From assembly GCA_020072565.1 (NCBI GenBank), contig JAIQGI010000051.1, forward strand, positions 17,872-81,871: a stretch of 64,000 nt of DNA. The letters are read 5' to 3'. Positions 19,225-27,864 of the stretch are shown in pieces; the first letter of the stretch is position 1; the number at the start of each line of letters is the position of its first letter. A program made the translations under genes and the position numbers. The stretch is from Terriglobia bacterium. Its GTDB lineage: Bacteria > Acidobacteriota > UBA6911. The notes beneath the pieces are model-generated. The model searched no databases, was not told where the DNA came from, and was given only the letters and a program-made list of their open reading frames with translations.

Positions 19225-20061
19225 TCAAGCCGTGGGCTGCTTCGGAGCGCCGGTGCAGTCCGCCGCGGGCTTGTCCTGAACGCGCAACATATGGAGCGCA
19301 CGTCGAGCGTCGGTTGGGAAATCGGTCGTGCACGCTTCAATACTGCACCGGCCCGAATAACCCACGTGCCGCAGGGTATCGAAGAAACCGGCGTAGTCCG
19401 GTTCCCGCGCGGCAGGGAAGCCTCTTCCCTCGACCTTCGCGAAGTGCACGTGGCGGATCGCGGGCCCTGCCTCGGCGAGGATCGCCAGGTCCTCCCGCTC
19501 CAGCATGAAATGATAGAAATCGACGAGCAGTTGAATGTTACTATGCCTGACCTCGCGGGCAAGACGCAATCCGTCGGCAACCAGGTTGACGATGTTGGCT
19601 TCCCGCTTGTTGATCGGCTCGATCGCGATCGTGAGGTTGTGCTCTGCAGCCACAGGACCCAGTCGCTTGAGCAAGGCAACGATTTGGCGCCATGCGTCGG
19701 TTTTGGAAAATCCATCGGGAACGTTTTTGGCACCCGCGCTGCCGAATACGATGATGCGCGCGCCCAGGCGGGCGGCTCGGTCCAGGGCGCGGCCGGCATA
19801 ATCGAGCGCCGTATTCAAGCGAGCCTCGGCCCCGGTCAGACGGATCCGGGGCGGGAAGAAGTTGTTGCAGGCCTCACACCGGATGCCGGACCGTTCCACA
19901 CGCCGTGCCAGGCCGGAAAACGCCCGCTCCGGCAACGCAGCCAGATCCGCCAGCGACAACTCGATATAATCGAATCCGATCTCCGCCATCGTCTCGACCA
20001 TCTCGATGCCGATGGGATCCGTCGAGGGCGAGATCAGACTGCCGCAGCACCCAAATTGCAT
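19225..20061 (-). CDS. Sugar isomerase/epimerase, TIM barrel (tagatose/psicose 3-epimerase or hydroxypyruvate isomerase-like)
   Basis: A 278-residue xylose-isomerase-like TIM barrel. The four metal-binding/catalytic residues of ketose 3-epimerases can be placed: Glu in IAIEPIN, Asp in LLVDFYH, His in RHVHFAK and Glu in CSIEACT. Members act on ketoses, hydroxypyruvate or 2-oxo-tetronates in the cytosol with a divalent metal. ATG 20061 follows AGGGAA; upstream in-frame ATGs fall in a palindromic spacer. As the first gene of the operon ending at 12698, it probably interconverts the imported sugar or acid before the transketolase step. Confidence 0.85.
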   Translation of the reverse strand: MQFGCCGSLISPSTDPIGIEMVETMAEIGFDYIELSLADLAALPERAFSGLARRVERSGIRCEACNNFFPPRIRLTGAEARLNTALDYAGRALDRAARLGARIIVFGSAGAKNVPDGFSKTDAWRQIVALLKRLGPVAAEHNLTIAIEPINKREANIVNLVADGLRLAREVRHSNIQLLVDFYHFMLEREDLAILAEAGPAIRHVHFAKVEGRGFPAAREPDYAGFFDTLRHVGYSGRCSIEACTTDFPTDARRALHMLRVQDKPAADCTGAPKQPTA

Positions 20062-20086
20062 GGAATTCCCTAAACGCAACATTAAA

Positions 20087-20172
20087 CCGCGAAGACCTCG
20101 AAGACCGCAAAGGCTTACTTCAAAGTGTCCCAAGATCCTTCGCCTTCTTTGCGGTCTTTGAGGTCTTCGCGG
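20087..20172. repeat. 26-bp-arm inverted repeat upstream of the operon
   Basis: Arms at 20087-20112 and 20147-20172 begin CCGCGAAGACCTC and match at 25 of 26 positions. Between them are 34 bases. The element is between the GH127 stop (20182) and the first operon gene (20061), so it could end the GH127 transcript or separate the two units. Similar GAAGAC/CTTCGAG wording occurs at 5280-5340, 32640-32700 and 47670-47700. Confidence 0.8.
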
Positions 20173-20181
20173 CTCGCCCCT

Positions 20182-22941
20182 TTACTTCTCCGGGATCCAA
20201 ACGATGGATGTGGGAGGACGAGGCGCCGGGCGAGCCGCGGGCTGTCCGCCGGCCTGCTGCTGCGGCTGAGGCGGCGGTGGGGGCGGCGGCGCGGGACCGC
20301 GATTGGTCCGGGCAAAGTTGGGTATTGCCATCATCGGAGAGCCGTCGGCAAAGGAGCCTTTGATCACCATCACTCCTCCCAGAAGATCTCCCTTCCACTC
20401 AGTGGTCAGAGCGGCTGTAGAGCTGATGGGCGTTGTGATGTCCTGGTCGGCTCTTTCGATGTTGTAAACAAGAGGTCCGTAGCGCAGGGCCACCTTGTTC
20501 TGGGTTGCCGCAATCTTGTCGCTGGCTTTGACGCGCTGCACCTTCATGGGGAGTTCGAGGTCGATCTTGTCCCCAGTCTTCCACGCCCGCGTGATCACGG
20601 CATACCCTCTGTCGATGGAGGGCTTCACCGCCGACCCGTTGACTTTCAAAGTAGTGATGCCATTCGCATCGGGCGTGCCCTTGTAAAGGACGCTCACGTC
20701 ACGATTCGGAACACGAACCCTTACGCTGAAGGTTTTTTGCTTTTTGGGATTGACGGTGATGGATACCTTGCCGTTCCAGGGATAATCCGTGGCCTGCACC
20801 ATTTGAATGTCGGTGCCCGCTATGTTTTCCAGGTTTATCGTACTTCCGACGAAGAGATTGACATAGACGCCGTCTTCACTCTTGGCATAAACCCACGTCG
20901 GGAGCATGAGCAGAGTCCTGGGAATGTTGCCTACGCAGCATGGGCAGGCATCCCAAGGGGAGCGAAGTTCAACGGCATCCAGCGGATTCCGGTAGTAGAA
21001 GTTCTTTCCTTCGAGGTCCACCGCGCCCAGGAGGGCATTGAACATCGTCAACTCATACTGATCCGCATACCTGGCGTCGTGATACGCCAGGTTCATCTTC
21101 CATTGGAAGAAAATTTCACCGCAACTGGAACAGGCTTCGCAATAGGCGCCGTTGCGCAGCGAGTAGTTGGGACCAAACCCTTCCGAGGTCTCGCCGCTGC
21201 CTACGCCGCCTGTGAAGTAGTATTTCTTATTGACGACGTTGTCCCAGATCGATTTGACGGCACTCTGGTAGTCGGGATCGTGCGTTTCCACGGCGACATC
21301 GGCCATGCCCGAGTAGGTGTAAACGGCGCGCACCGCGTGCCCCACCGCCTCATACTGCTGAATGACGGGCAGATGGCTCTGGTCGTACTCGGTGCCGTTT
21401 TTCCGGTTGTCGAGCAAGAATTTCGCGAGCTGGATATAGCGGTTGCCCTTGCCGCCGCCCTCCATGTCGTTGACGAAACGCCCGAAGCGCACCAGGGCCT
21501 GTTCCATTTCCTGGTGGCCGTCGAACCATTCTTTCTTGGGGGCCGGCCCGAGGTTGTCGCACCAGCAGTCGGCCAGCTTCTTGGCCGCGTTGTACAGGCG
21601 CGCATCTTTCTTGTCGGTCATAAGGTAGTGATTGATCGCCGACTCGATGAAGTACCCGGCGGTGTAGCCTTCGTGATTGCCCCTGCCTTGGGGCGTCCAG
21701 CGATCCGGCCAGCGGTCCACGTTGCGTAGCGTGAAGGCCGTCTGCAGGTAGCCGTCTGGGTGCTGTGCGGCCAGGATCTTCGGGATCCAGTCGTCCAGGG
21801 TCGCCCGGAATTTTTCATGGGCCTTGATGATTTCCGGATCGCCCTGGGGATCGACCATCAGCGCGATGCTCATCGATTCGACCGTCTGATGGACCCAGGC
21901 ATTGGAGAACACGTATCCCTTGTGGGCGGCGTGCGGCTCCCCGCGCAACGCCTTGGCGGCTTCAATGAAATTGTCGATGCCGCCCGGCCCCAGGGTCAGA
22001 TCGGTCCGGTTGATCTGGTCGATGCAGTGGGGGATCCAGCTGGTGGTCAGGGCCTTCGCGCGGGCGTTCCACAGCGGGCTGTTGATCTTGAAGGGCTTAG
22101 TATAGACGGCGTCCAGTTGCTTCGCAGGCGGGGGTGTTTCCACCGAAACATTGAAGTCCGACGAAGCGGTTGTTTCACCGGATTTGACCGTGAGCTTCAG
22201 GACATAGGCGCCAGGAGTGGAAAACGTCGCGGTCGTCGCGAGCGACTTGGGATCCGCAAATGTAACGGTTCCGGGGCCGGACACTTTGCTCCAATTGAAA
22301 CTGCCGGGAAGAATGCGGAGGTTCACGGCGATCGTCTGCGCCGGATTGGCGGCCCCAGGTGCATTGACCGTAACGGTCGTCTGATAGTTGCCGGGAGGAA
22401 GCGCCTCGGCACTGGCAGGCAACGTCTGGTAGCTGCCGAAAGAAAGAGGTGCGGCATTTACGGTCAGAGTCAAAATGCGGCTGCCTCCGCCGCGGCCCCC
22501 ACCCCGGCCCTGTGCGCTATTCCAGGATTGGGGCGTGACCGACAACCACGCGGGCTTGGGAGCACCCGCTGACACAGTCCCGCTCGTGGCTCCCTCTACG
22601 GACAGAGGAACAAACCGGCTGGGGGGATTGGCGCCCTGGATCATCTGAAAATCAATGGACGCCGGAGTCGGTGCCGCAGGAACTCCTCCTCTGCCTCCCA
22701 TCCCCTGCCTCGCCGGTTCGCCGCCGAATCCGGCCCAGCCCATCAGGTAGGTCTTTCCCGGGAGCACGGTGACGCGATCGACGCCCGCAATGGCGTTCAG
22801 CGGCTCATCCGCGGCGATGACGCCGGAGACGATGAGAGTCTGCATGAGGGGAGTGATGGCCACCGATGCCGCTGCCGCCTTGCCGACGGTCCCCATCATT
22901 TCCCGGCGAGTCATGTTGGATATCTTTGTTTCTTCACTCAA
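20182..22941 (-). CDS. Exported GH127-type glycosidase with N-terminal Ig-like modules
   Basis: A 919-residue exported enzyme. After a Tat-like signal (MTRREMMG) come about 250 residues of beta-rich linker modules with two Gly/Arg-rich inserts and a PKD-like segment ending in SSDFNVSV. The GH127 domain follows: HAVRAVYTY, TGGVGSGETSEGF (acid/base Glu), the ExC zinc site in CEACSSC and the CPCC pair. The C-terminus is a Pro/Gln/Ala-rich tail. The start is TTG at 22941, chosen because GGAGG sits six bases upstream; no ATG is near. Family knowledge suggests a beta-L-arabinofuranosidase or related exo-enzyme; substrate not determined. It ends 121 bp before the catabolic operon, on the same strand. 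Confidence 0.88.
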   Translation of the reverse strand: MSEETKISNMTRREMMGTVGKAAAASVAITPLMQTLIVSGVIAADEPLNAIAGVDRVTVLPGKTYLMGWAGFGGEPARQGMGGRGGVPAAPTPASIDFQMIQGANPPSRFVPLSVEGATSGTVSAGAPKPAWLSVTPQSWNSAQGRGGGRGGGSRILTLTVNAAPLSFGSYQTLPASAEALPPGNYQTTVTVNAPGAANPAQTIAVNLRILPGSFNWSKVSGPGTVTFADPKSLATTATFSTPGAYVLKLTVKSGETTASSDFNVSVETPPPAKQLDAVYTKPFKINSPLWNARAKALTTSWIPHCIDQINRTDLTLGPGGIDNFIEAAKALRGEPHAAHKGYVFSNAWVHQTVESMSIALMVDPQGDPEIIKAHEKFRATLDDWIPKILAAQHPDGYLQTAFTLRNVDRWPDRWTPQGRGNHEGYTAGYFIESAINHYLMTDKKDARLYNAAKKLADCWCDNLGPAPKKEWFDGHQEMEQALVRFGRFVNDMEGGGKGNRYIQLAKFLLDNRKNGTEYDQSHLPVIQQYEAVGHAVRAVYTYSGMADVAVETHDPDYQSAVKSIWDNVVNKKYYFTGGVGSGETSEGFGPNYSLRNGAYCEACSSCGEIFFQWKMNLAYHDARYADQYELTMFNALLGAVDLEGKNFYYRNPLDAVELRSPWDACPCCVGNIPRTLLMLPTWVYAKSEDGVYVNLFVGSTINLENIAGTDIQMVQATDYPWNGKVSITVNPKKQKTFSVRVRVPNRDVSVLYKGTPDANGITTLKVNGSAVKPSIDRGYAVITRAWKTGDKIDLELPMKVQRVKASDKIAATQNKVALRYGPLVYNIERADQDITTPISSTAALTTEWKGDLLGGVMVIKGSFADGSPMMAIPNFARTNRGPAPPPPPPPQPQQQAGGQPAARPAPRPPTSIVWIPEK

Positions 22942-23692
22942 GGGTCACCTCCAACTCTTGATAAATCCCTAGCGATGCGATTTTTAACGTCACGGCAGCG
23001 ATGCCGCGGCGCAAATCGGGCCGAAACATTCGAAGCGCGAGTTCCCAATGGATCATGAAGATGGCGGCCCCTATTCTCGCGCAGCAACCCCTTTGGCCGC
23101 AAGCAAGATCGAAAAAATTAAGAAACCTTCGGAATTATTTTCCCTGGTCTGGCCCGGAACAACAAATGGTGTCTGGCTACCATTTCCCCTTATGTCAAAG
23201 TAGAACGAGCAACCTGGCACGAATGGAGCTTAAATGCGGATTTCAATTGGACCCTGAAGGGGTCCAGCAGCAAAGCCCAGGGCGTAAGCCCTGGGGAACC
23301 CGCGCCTGGCAGAAAATCAGCCCTGAAAGGGCGGCGCAGCTGCGTCGCCCCTTCAGGGCTAGTCTTTTGGATGTCCATAATCCCAGGGCTTACGCCCTTA
23401 AGCGCTAACTTAACCCACTTTCCCGACCTGGGCTTGGGCTTGGACTTGGACTTTGACGTGGACCTTGACGCTCTGCTGCGCAGCAAGCGATAAGAAGCGA
23501 CCCGTAGCCTGATAAAGGTTGGGCGTGCAAGAGTTTGTCTCCGCTCAAAAGGTCCACGTCTACGTCCAGGTTTAGGTCCAAGTCCACGTTTATCACGCCC
23601 TTTCAGGGCTTAAGACCCTTGATTTGGCGGCACTGCCAGGTGATTTTGGTTACTCTCATTTGAGTGCCATTCTTGCCTGACACCGTATTCAC
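22942..23692. repeat. Palindrome-rich intergenic spacer
   Basis: 751 bp with no gene. It contains CCCAGGGCGTAAGCCCTGGG (23276-23295), a 42-bp palindrome with an AGCT centre (23319-23360), another CCCAGGGCTTACGCCC copy near 23383, and two hexamer-phased arms (GGACTT-type steps at about 23425-23465, complementary steps at about 23550-23590). The ends GGTGTCTGGC (23168) and GCCTGACACC (23675-23684) are near-complementary and may bound a single 517-bp unit. Confidence 0.65.
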
Positions 23693-26590
23693 TTATCGAC
23701 GGTCGGCGCGCTGCAAATCGATTTTCGAGGTTGGTCCGCTGATTGCCAGCTCGGCGCGCCACGGATAATCCCAGTTGCCCGTCTGGACGACGGGCACCGC
23801 TTTGCCCTCCTGGAGCAACTCGTACCTGGATTGGGCGGGGATCGACAGCCGCACGCCGGTCTTGTGTGCGTTGGCGGTGCGGTTCTCGATCGTGAATGCG
23901 ATCTTTTGAAGCGCCTTGTCCATCGTGATCGGGCCATCAGCTGCAAAGCCGTCGCGTTCCAGCTCCAGCTTGACCCTCCGGATGTCGTCCGGGAAGGGGA
24001 GGTACATGTCGGGGATGACGACATCCAGGCGCCGCCGCAAGCCGTCGCGCGGATTGATCGACAGTTCGTTGCCCTGCTCCGTCATCATGCCGCCATAGGC
24101 GAACCAGCCGAAGACCGGGTCACGCGTGACGATGGTCGAGGCCATGCGCAGCGCGCCGCCGTAACCCAGATCGATCTCGCCGTCGTAGCGCCACGGGCCG
24201 CGCGGCACGATCACGCCGCCGGGATAGCTCGAGCCCATCCACGCGCTGCCCACTTTGGAGGACATGAACTGCCAGCCCGACGCGCCGTCGTTCTCCGGGC
24301 CGGGATACCAGAAGCCGTAGTTTGTGTCAGGCCGGCCGGTGTTCATCAGGCACCACGAGCTCAGGTAGGAGGCATAGCCGAGCTGCAGCCAGTCGAACGG
24401 TTGCGCGGCGAAGTTGAGCGCATAGTCGAGTACGCCCCAGCCGCCCATGGCGGCCATGTAGCTGACGCCACCGTCGGCGCCGAGCGTATAGAAAGCCGGG
24501 TTGAGCCAGCCGCGCACCACGAGGCCCGACGCCAGCTGCCGATCCATGAAGACGCGCGAGTCCTCACGCCGCACCAAGGGGTGCGAATACCACTTCTTGA
24601 GCTTCAGGTCGAACCACAGGTTCTTGTCGGGCTGCATGTCGTGCGTCGCGCCGTACTTGGCAAACGCGTACGTCGACTCGAACGCCGTGCGGTCGAAGGC
24701 GTACTCGGAGCGGAACGGATAGAGATCGTCATAGACGAAGTACTTGACCTTTTTCTCCCACTCGTTGCGCAGCCAGACCGCCTGCTCCGGGAAGCCTTCC
24801 TGATCCAGCGCGTCGATCAGATCAAGCACGATGAGCTCGTTGTAGAGCCCCCATTTATAAGTCTCGTAATACGACGGGTAGATCTCGTAAGGATAGGTGT
24901 AGAAAGCACGGGCTGTCTCCCAGGCGCGGTTGAGGTAACCCGCGGCATCGAGGTACTTCGACATCTCGGGGTACATCTTGGCGATCTGGTACATATGGAA
25001 GTAGAGCATGATCACGTGCGGGTAATCGTAGGAGCGCCACACGTGTTCCTTATCGAGATCGCGCAGTGCCGTCGCGCCGGATGCCAGCTTCTCGGCATAG
25101 GCTTTGCGCCGCGCCGGGTCGCGGTTGATGTACCAGTTCGGTGTGCCGTAGACGCCATATGGATACGGCCGCTCGTCGTCGCGCCGCTGCAGGCCGCCCC
25201 AGACGAAGTTCTTCAGATAGTACTCCAGCGATTCGATCTCCTTCAGGTTTGGATAAGTGACGTTTTTTGACGCGATGTAAGGCGCCTTGCTCAGGCCCGG
25301 GTCGTCGCACGTCAGCGCATAAATCATGCGGTCCAGGAAGATGTCCGGATCGTCGATCGTCCGCGTAACCTTCGCCTTCATGTCGTACGGCCCGTAGACC
25401 CCGTTCCACCACTTCGCCGGGTCCTTGATCTGCTGCTTGTCGACGATGAACGCGGCGCGTTTCTTGATCAGCGTTTCCATCGGCTCGGTGACGAAGAACT
25501 CGAGGTAGGTTTGGCGCCCGCCGTCGTGTTTTATGGTCAGCATGTTCTCGCCGAGCTTCTTGAATGCCACTTCGTAGACATGGTGGCCGGGCCTGGGCTC
25601 GCCAAGGGCCTTGAGGGTCGTCTGGTCGGGGAACTCCGACTGGATGGTGTCGATCTTGGCCTTGGTGTGAAGCGAGAAGCGCGCCGTGAGGTTATCGGGA
25701 ATCGTCATGCCCGGCACCACGCGGATGTCGAAAAGCCCGGCCTGATAAATCATCTCGCGCAATTCTTCGTAACTGTCGGCCCATTGCATGCGGAAGCCGT
25801 AAGAGGCCTTGCTGCCCGGCCGGCCCGCAGCGGCAAGGTCGAGGGCGGTGTGCGCCTGGCGCCAGGTGCCGCGCGTCTCGGCGCCGCCGGTCCGGCTCGA
25901 GTGAACATAGACCTGCGCGCCGCCGCGGCCGCCGCCTCCACCTGTGTACTCGAGCTTTGTGCCGGGCCGGACGGTCACCAGCAGAAAAGGCGGGGCACCT
26001 GAGGCGCGCACGAAGTAAAAGAACGATCCATGGCCCGAGATAAACTGGTGGCGGAGAAATCCCCGCTCGAAGATCTGGATCGGATTTTCGCCCGACGGCC
26101 CGACGACCGGGATGTTGATGCCCAGGTCACCGATCTGCACGGCCGTCTTGCCTGTCGACTCCACGTCGATCGTCCAGTCGAGCACATTCCCGTCGGTCCT
26201 GTAGGTTTCGGCGACCTTGAGCGGCACGTTGCTGGAGTCGTTGGCATAGGTGACAACACCGGTTTCAGGCGAGGCTGTCCACTTCGGCCCGCGCGTCGTC
26301 AGAGTGGTCCATTCGCCGTTGCCCGCTCGATAGCTCAGGCTCAGCCCAAGCGTGGCGGCGCCGCCGCCGCGACCCGTGGCTCCTCCCTGGCCCCGTCCGC
26401 CGGGCGCCGCGGACGGCATGAGCATCGCGCCAAACGGATCGTGCGGATTGGCAAGGCCCGAAATGCCGCGCTCGTCGTAGGCGAAGCGGAAACTGCCCTT
26501 TTCGATCGTGCCGGGTGCGGTCTGAGCCACTGCGAGGGCCGGGATGGCCGCCAGCATGCCGGCAGCGCAAATCCTCATGAATAGCTTCAT
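23693..26590 (-). CDS. Large exported DUF5695-like protein, putative glycan-active
   Basis: A 965-residue exported protein with signal peptide MKLFMRICAAGMLAAIPALA. Its N-terminal half is beta-rich and carries Gly/Arg-rich inserts (GGRGQGGATGRGGG and GGGGGRGGAQ); its C-terminal half is rich in Trp/Tyr with repeated helix pairs (SYDYPHVIMLYFHMYQIAKMYP), like an alpha/alpha-barrel glycosidase. I associate it with DUF5695, from memory, with moderate certainty; no reaction is known to me. The start at 26590 follows GGGAG; the frame continues upstream only into repeat DNA. It is a paralogue of the protein at 39950-43189 (shared PHIIMLYYRMFHIARFYP-type segment, FVTEPMETLIKKRA, LDYALNFA). Confidence 0.8.
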   Translation of the reverse strand: MKLFMRICAAGMLAAIPALAVAQTAPGTIEKGSFRFAYDERGISGLANPHDPFGAMLMPSAAPGGRGQGGATGRGGGAATLGLSLSYRAGNGEWTTLTTRGPKWTASPETGVVTYANDSSNVPLKVAETYRTDGNVLDWTIDVESTGKTAVQIGDLGINIPVVGPSGENPIQIFERGFLRHQFISGHGSFFYFVRASGAPPFLLVTVRPGTKLEYTGGGGGRGGAQVYVHSSRTGGAETRGTWRQAHTALDLAAAGRPGSKASYGFRMQWADSYEELREMIYQAGLFDIRVVPGMTIPDNLTARFSLHTKAKIDTIQSEFPDQTTLKALGEPRPGHHVYEVAFKKLGENMLTIKHDGGRQTYLEFFVTEPMETLIKKRAAFIVDKQQIKDPAKWWNGVYGPYDMKAKVTRTIDDPDIFLDRMIYALTCDDPGLSKAPYIASKNVTYPNLKEIESLEYYLKNFVWGGLQRRDDERPYPYGVYGTPNWYINRDPARRKAYAEKLASGATALRDLDKEHVWRSYDYPHVIMLYFHMYQIAKMYPEMSKYLDAAGYLNRAWETARAFYTYPYEIYPSYYETYKWGLYNELIVLDLIDALDQEGFPEQAVWLRNEWEKKVKYFVYDDLYPFRSEYAFDRTAFESTYAFAKYGATHDMQPDKNLWFDLKLKKWYSHPLVRREDSRVFMDRQLASGLVVRGWLNPAFYTLGADGGVSYMAAMGGWGVLDYALNFAAQPFDWLQLGYASYLSSWCLMNTGRPDTNYGFWYPGPENDGASGWQFMSSKVGSAWMGSSYPGGVIVPRGPWRYDGEIDLGYGGALRMASTIVTRDPVFGWFAYGGMMTEQGNELSINPRDGLRRRLDVVIPDMYLPFPDDIRRVKLELERDGFAADGPITMDKALQKIAFTIENRTANAHKTGVRLSIPAQSRYELLQEGKAVPVVQTGNWDYPWRAELAISGPTSKIDLQRADRR

Positions 26591-27070
26591 CGTTCTACTC
26601 CCTTCTTGCAATGCGGCGGCATACCGCCGCATTGGAGTTAATCTATTCAGGGGGTGACGCCCGAAGGGCCGCCATTGCGTAGGCCCGGCCGTCAGGCCGG
26701 GAGACAGTGAGCACGTCCTGAATGAGCGCCGAAGGCGCGACACCTCCCGCAGAGATCTTCCTGACCAGTTTGCGTGCCATCCAGTTGGATAGGGTATGGC
26801 CGGGAAATATCTCTGCGTAAATCTCCATATCGTTTGGAGTACCAAGTGGAGGAAATGCCTCATCGATCCGCAATGAAGCCATCGTCTTTATGCCTATGTG
26901 GGTTCCGTTGCTCGCTTCAAGCAGGTCAGGCTCATACAGGCTAACAGCCGCTCACATCCATCTGTACACCACCATTTTGATTGAGTGCCGCGCCTTCGGC
27001 GCTCGATTCTTCAGCCATACGCGTATCCCGGCCTTACGGCCGGGCCTACGAACTGCCGGCCCTTTGGGCC
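26591..27070. repeat. Cluster of GC palindromes
   Basis: The gene-free spacer upstream of the DUF5695-like gene has a perfect hairpin (AATGCGGCGG, loop CATA, 26610-26633), CCCGGCCT-ACGGCCGGG type palindromes near 26680-26705 and 27027-27052, and GCGCCTTCGGCGC, which folds to a C(UUCG)G tetraloop, near 26750 and 26990. A similar CGACCTCACGGTCGG copy is at 43290. A 79-residue minus-strand frame at 26643-26882 runs through these repeats and is not called. Confidence 0.65.
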
Positions 27071-27388
27071 TCCGCTCCGTCTTGGGGTTTCCGCTCCATC
27101 TTGGGGTTTCCGCTCCATCTTGGGGTTTCCGCTCCATCTTGGGGCCTCCGCTCCATCTTGGGGCCTCCGCTCCATCTTGGGGTTTCCGCTCCATCTTGGG
27201 GCCTCCGCTCCGTCTTGGGGTTTCCGCTCCATCTTGGGGTTTCCGCTCCATCTTGGGGCCTCCGCTCCATCTTGGGGTTTCCGCTCCATCTTGGGGTTTC
27301 CGCTCCATCTTGGGGCCTCCGCTCCATCTTGGGGCCTCCGCTCCGTCTTGGGGCCTCCGCTCCGTCTTGGGGTTTCCGCTCCGTCTTG
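27071..27388. repeat. 19-bp minisatellite, 16 full units plus a partial unit
   Basis: Head-to-tail units TCCGCTCCRTCTTGGGGYY of exactly 19 bp, starting at 27071 and ending with a 14-bp partial unit at 27375-27388. Only two positions vary: A/G at base 9 and TT/CC (always together) at bases 18-19. Because 19 is not a multiple of three and the unit has no stop in any phase, all six frames are open through the array, producing spurious 19-residue repeat peptides. The array abuts a GGCCCTTTGGGCC palindrome on the left and is followed by GCAGCGGCATGCCGCTGC (27405-27422). Confidence 0.95.
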
Positions 27389-27864
27389 AATGTATGGACT
27401 CCAGGCAGCGGCATGCCGCTGCACTGCAAGGCGCCTTCGGCGCACGATTGCCTTGAGCGGTTGCATCTCACTGAACGGGTGCCGGGGGATGGGCTTGGGC
27501 GTCAATCCGGCAAAACCTATATCGAATAAGCCGCCGCAGCTCCGGCCCATAAACCCAGAAGGTAGGTCCACGCCCGCTGCGGTTGAGCTCCAAGCTACAC
27601 GCCGCGCAATTGGTCGGGATCGCGCGTTGCCGTCTGAGCTGGCTTTGATTCGCGGTCCGTAACTTGCGGCCCGTGCCGTCAAAACGAGCAGGATTATATC
27701 ATCTTCCAGTTGTGCACGGTTCTGGAATGGCGATAATGATCTTCATCAAACATCGTTACTTCAGGCAGGCGAGCGGACCTACCGTTGACCTATCAGAGCA
27801 CATGGTTCCACGGATGGCAAAGGCTTCAGGTAGGCTGCCTTGCGACAGCCGGCGGAGAAGAAGC
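27389..27864. other. Spacer between minisatellite and next gene
   Basis: Contains an 18-bp perfect palindrome (27405-27422), a GGCGCCTTCGGCGC hairpin (27431-27444) and then about 400 bp with no recognisable gene. The promoter for the plus-strand gene pair at 27865 presumably lies in the last 150 bp; no strong sigma-70 match was picked out. Confidence 0.45.

Noticed and set aside
26643..26882. 79-codon minus-strand frame with sensible-looking start
   Set aside because: Its second half is palindromic repeat DNA and no ribosome site or family was found.
27071..27388. CRISPR array
   Set aside because: Units are contiguous with no unique spacers, and no cas gene is near.
26952..27682. Several frames on both strands across the minisatellite
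   Set aside because: They arise because the 19-bp unit is stop-free in every phase; no signal, ribosome site or domain.
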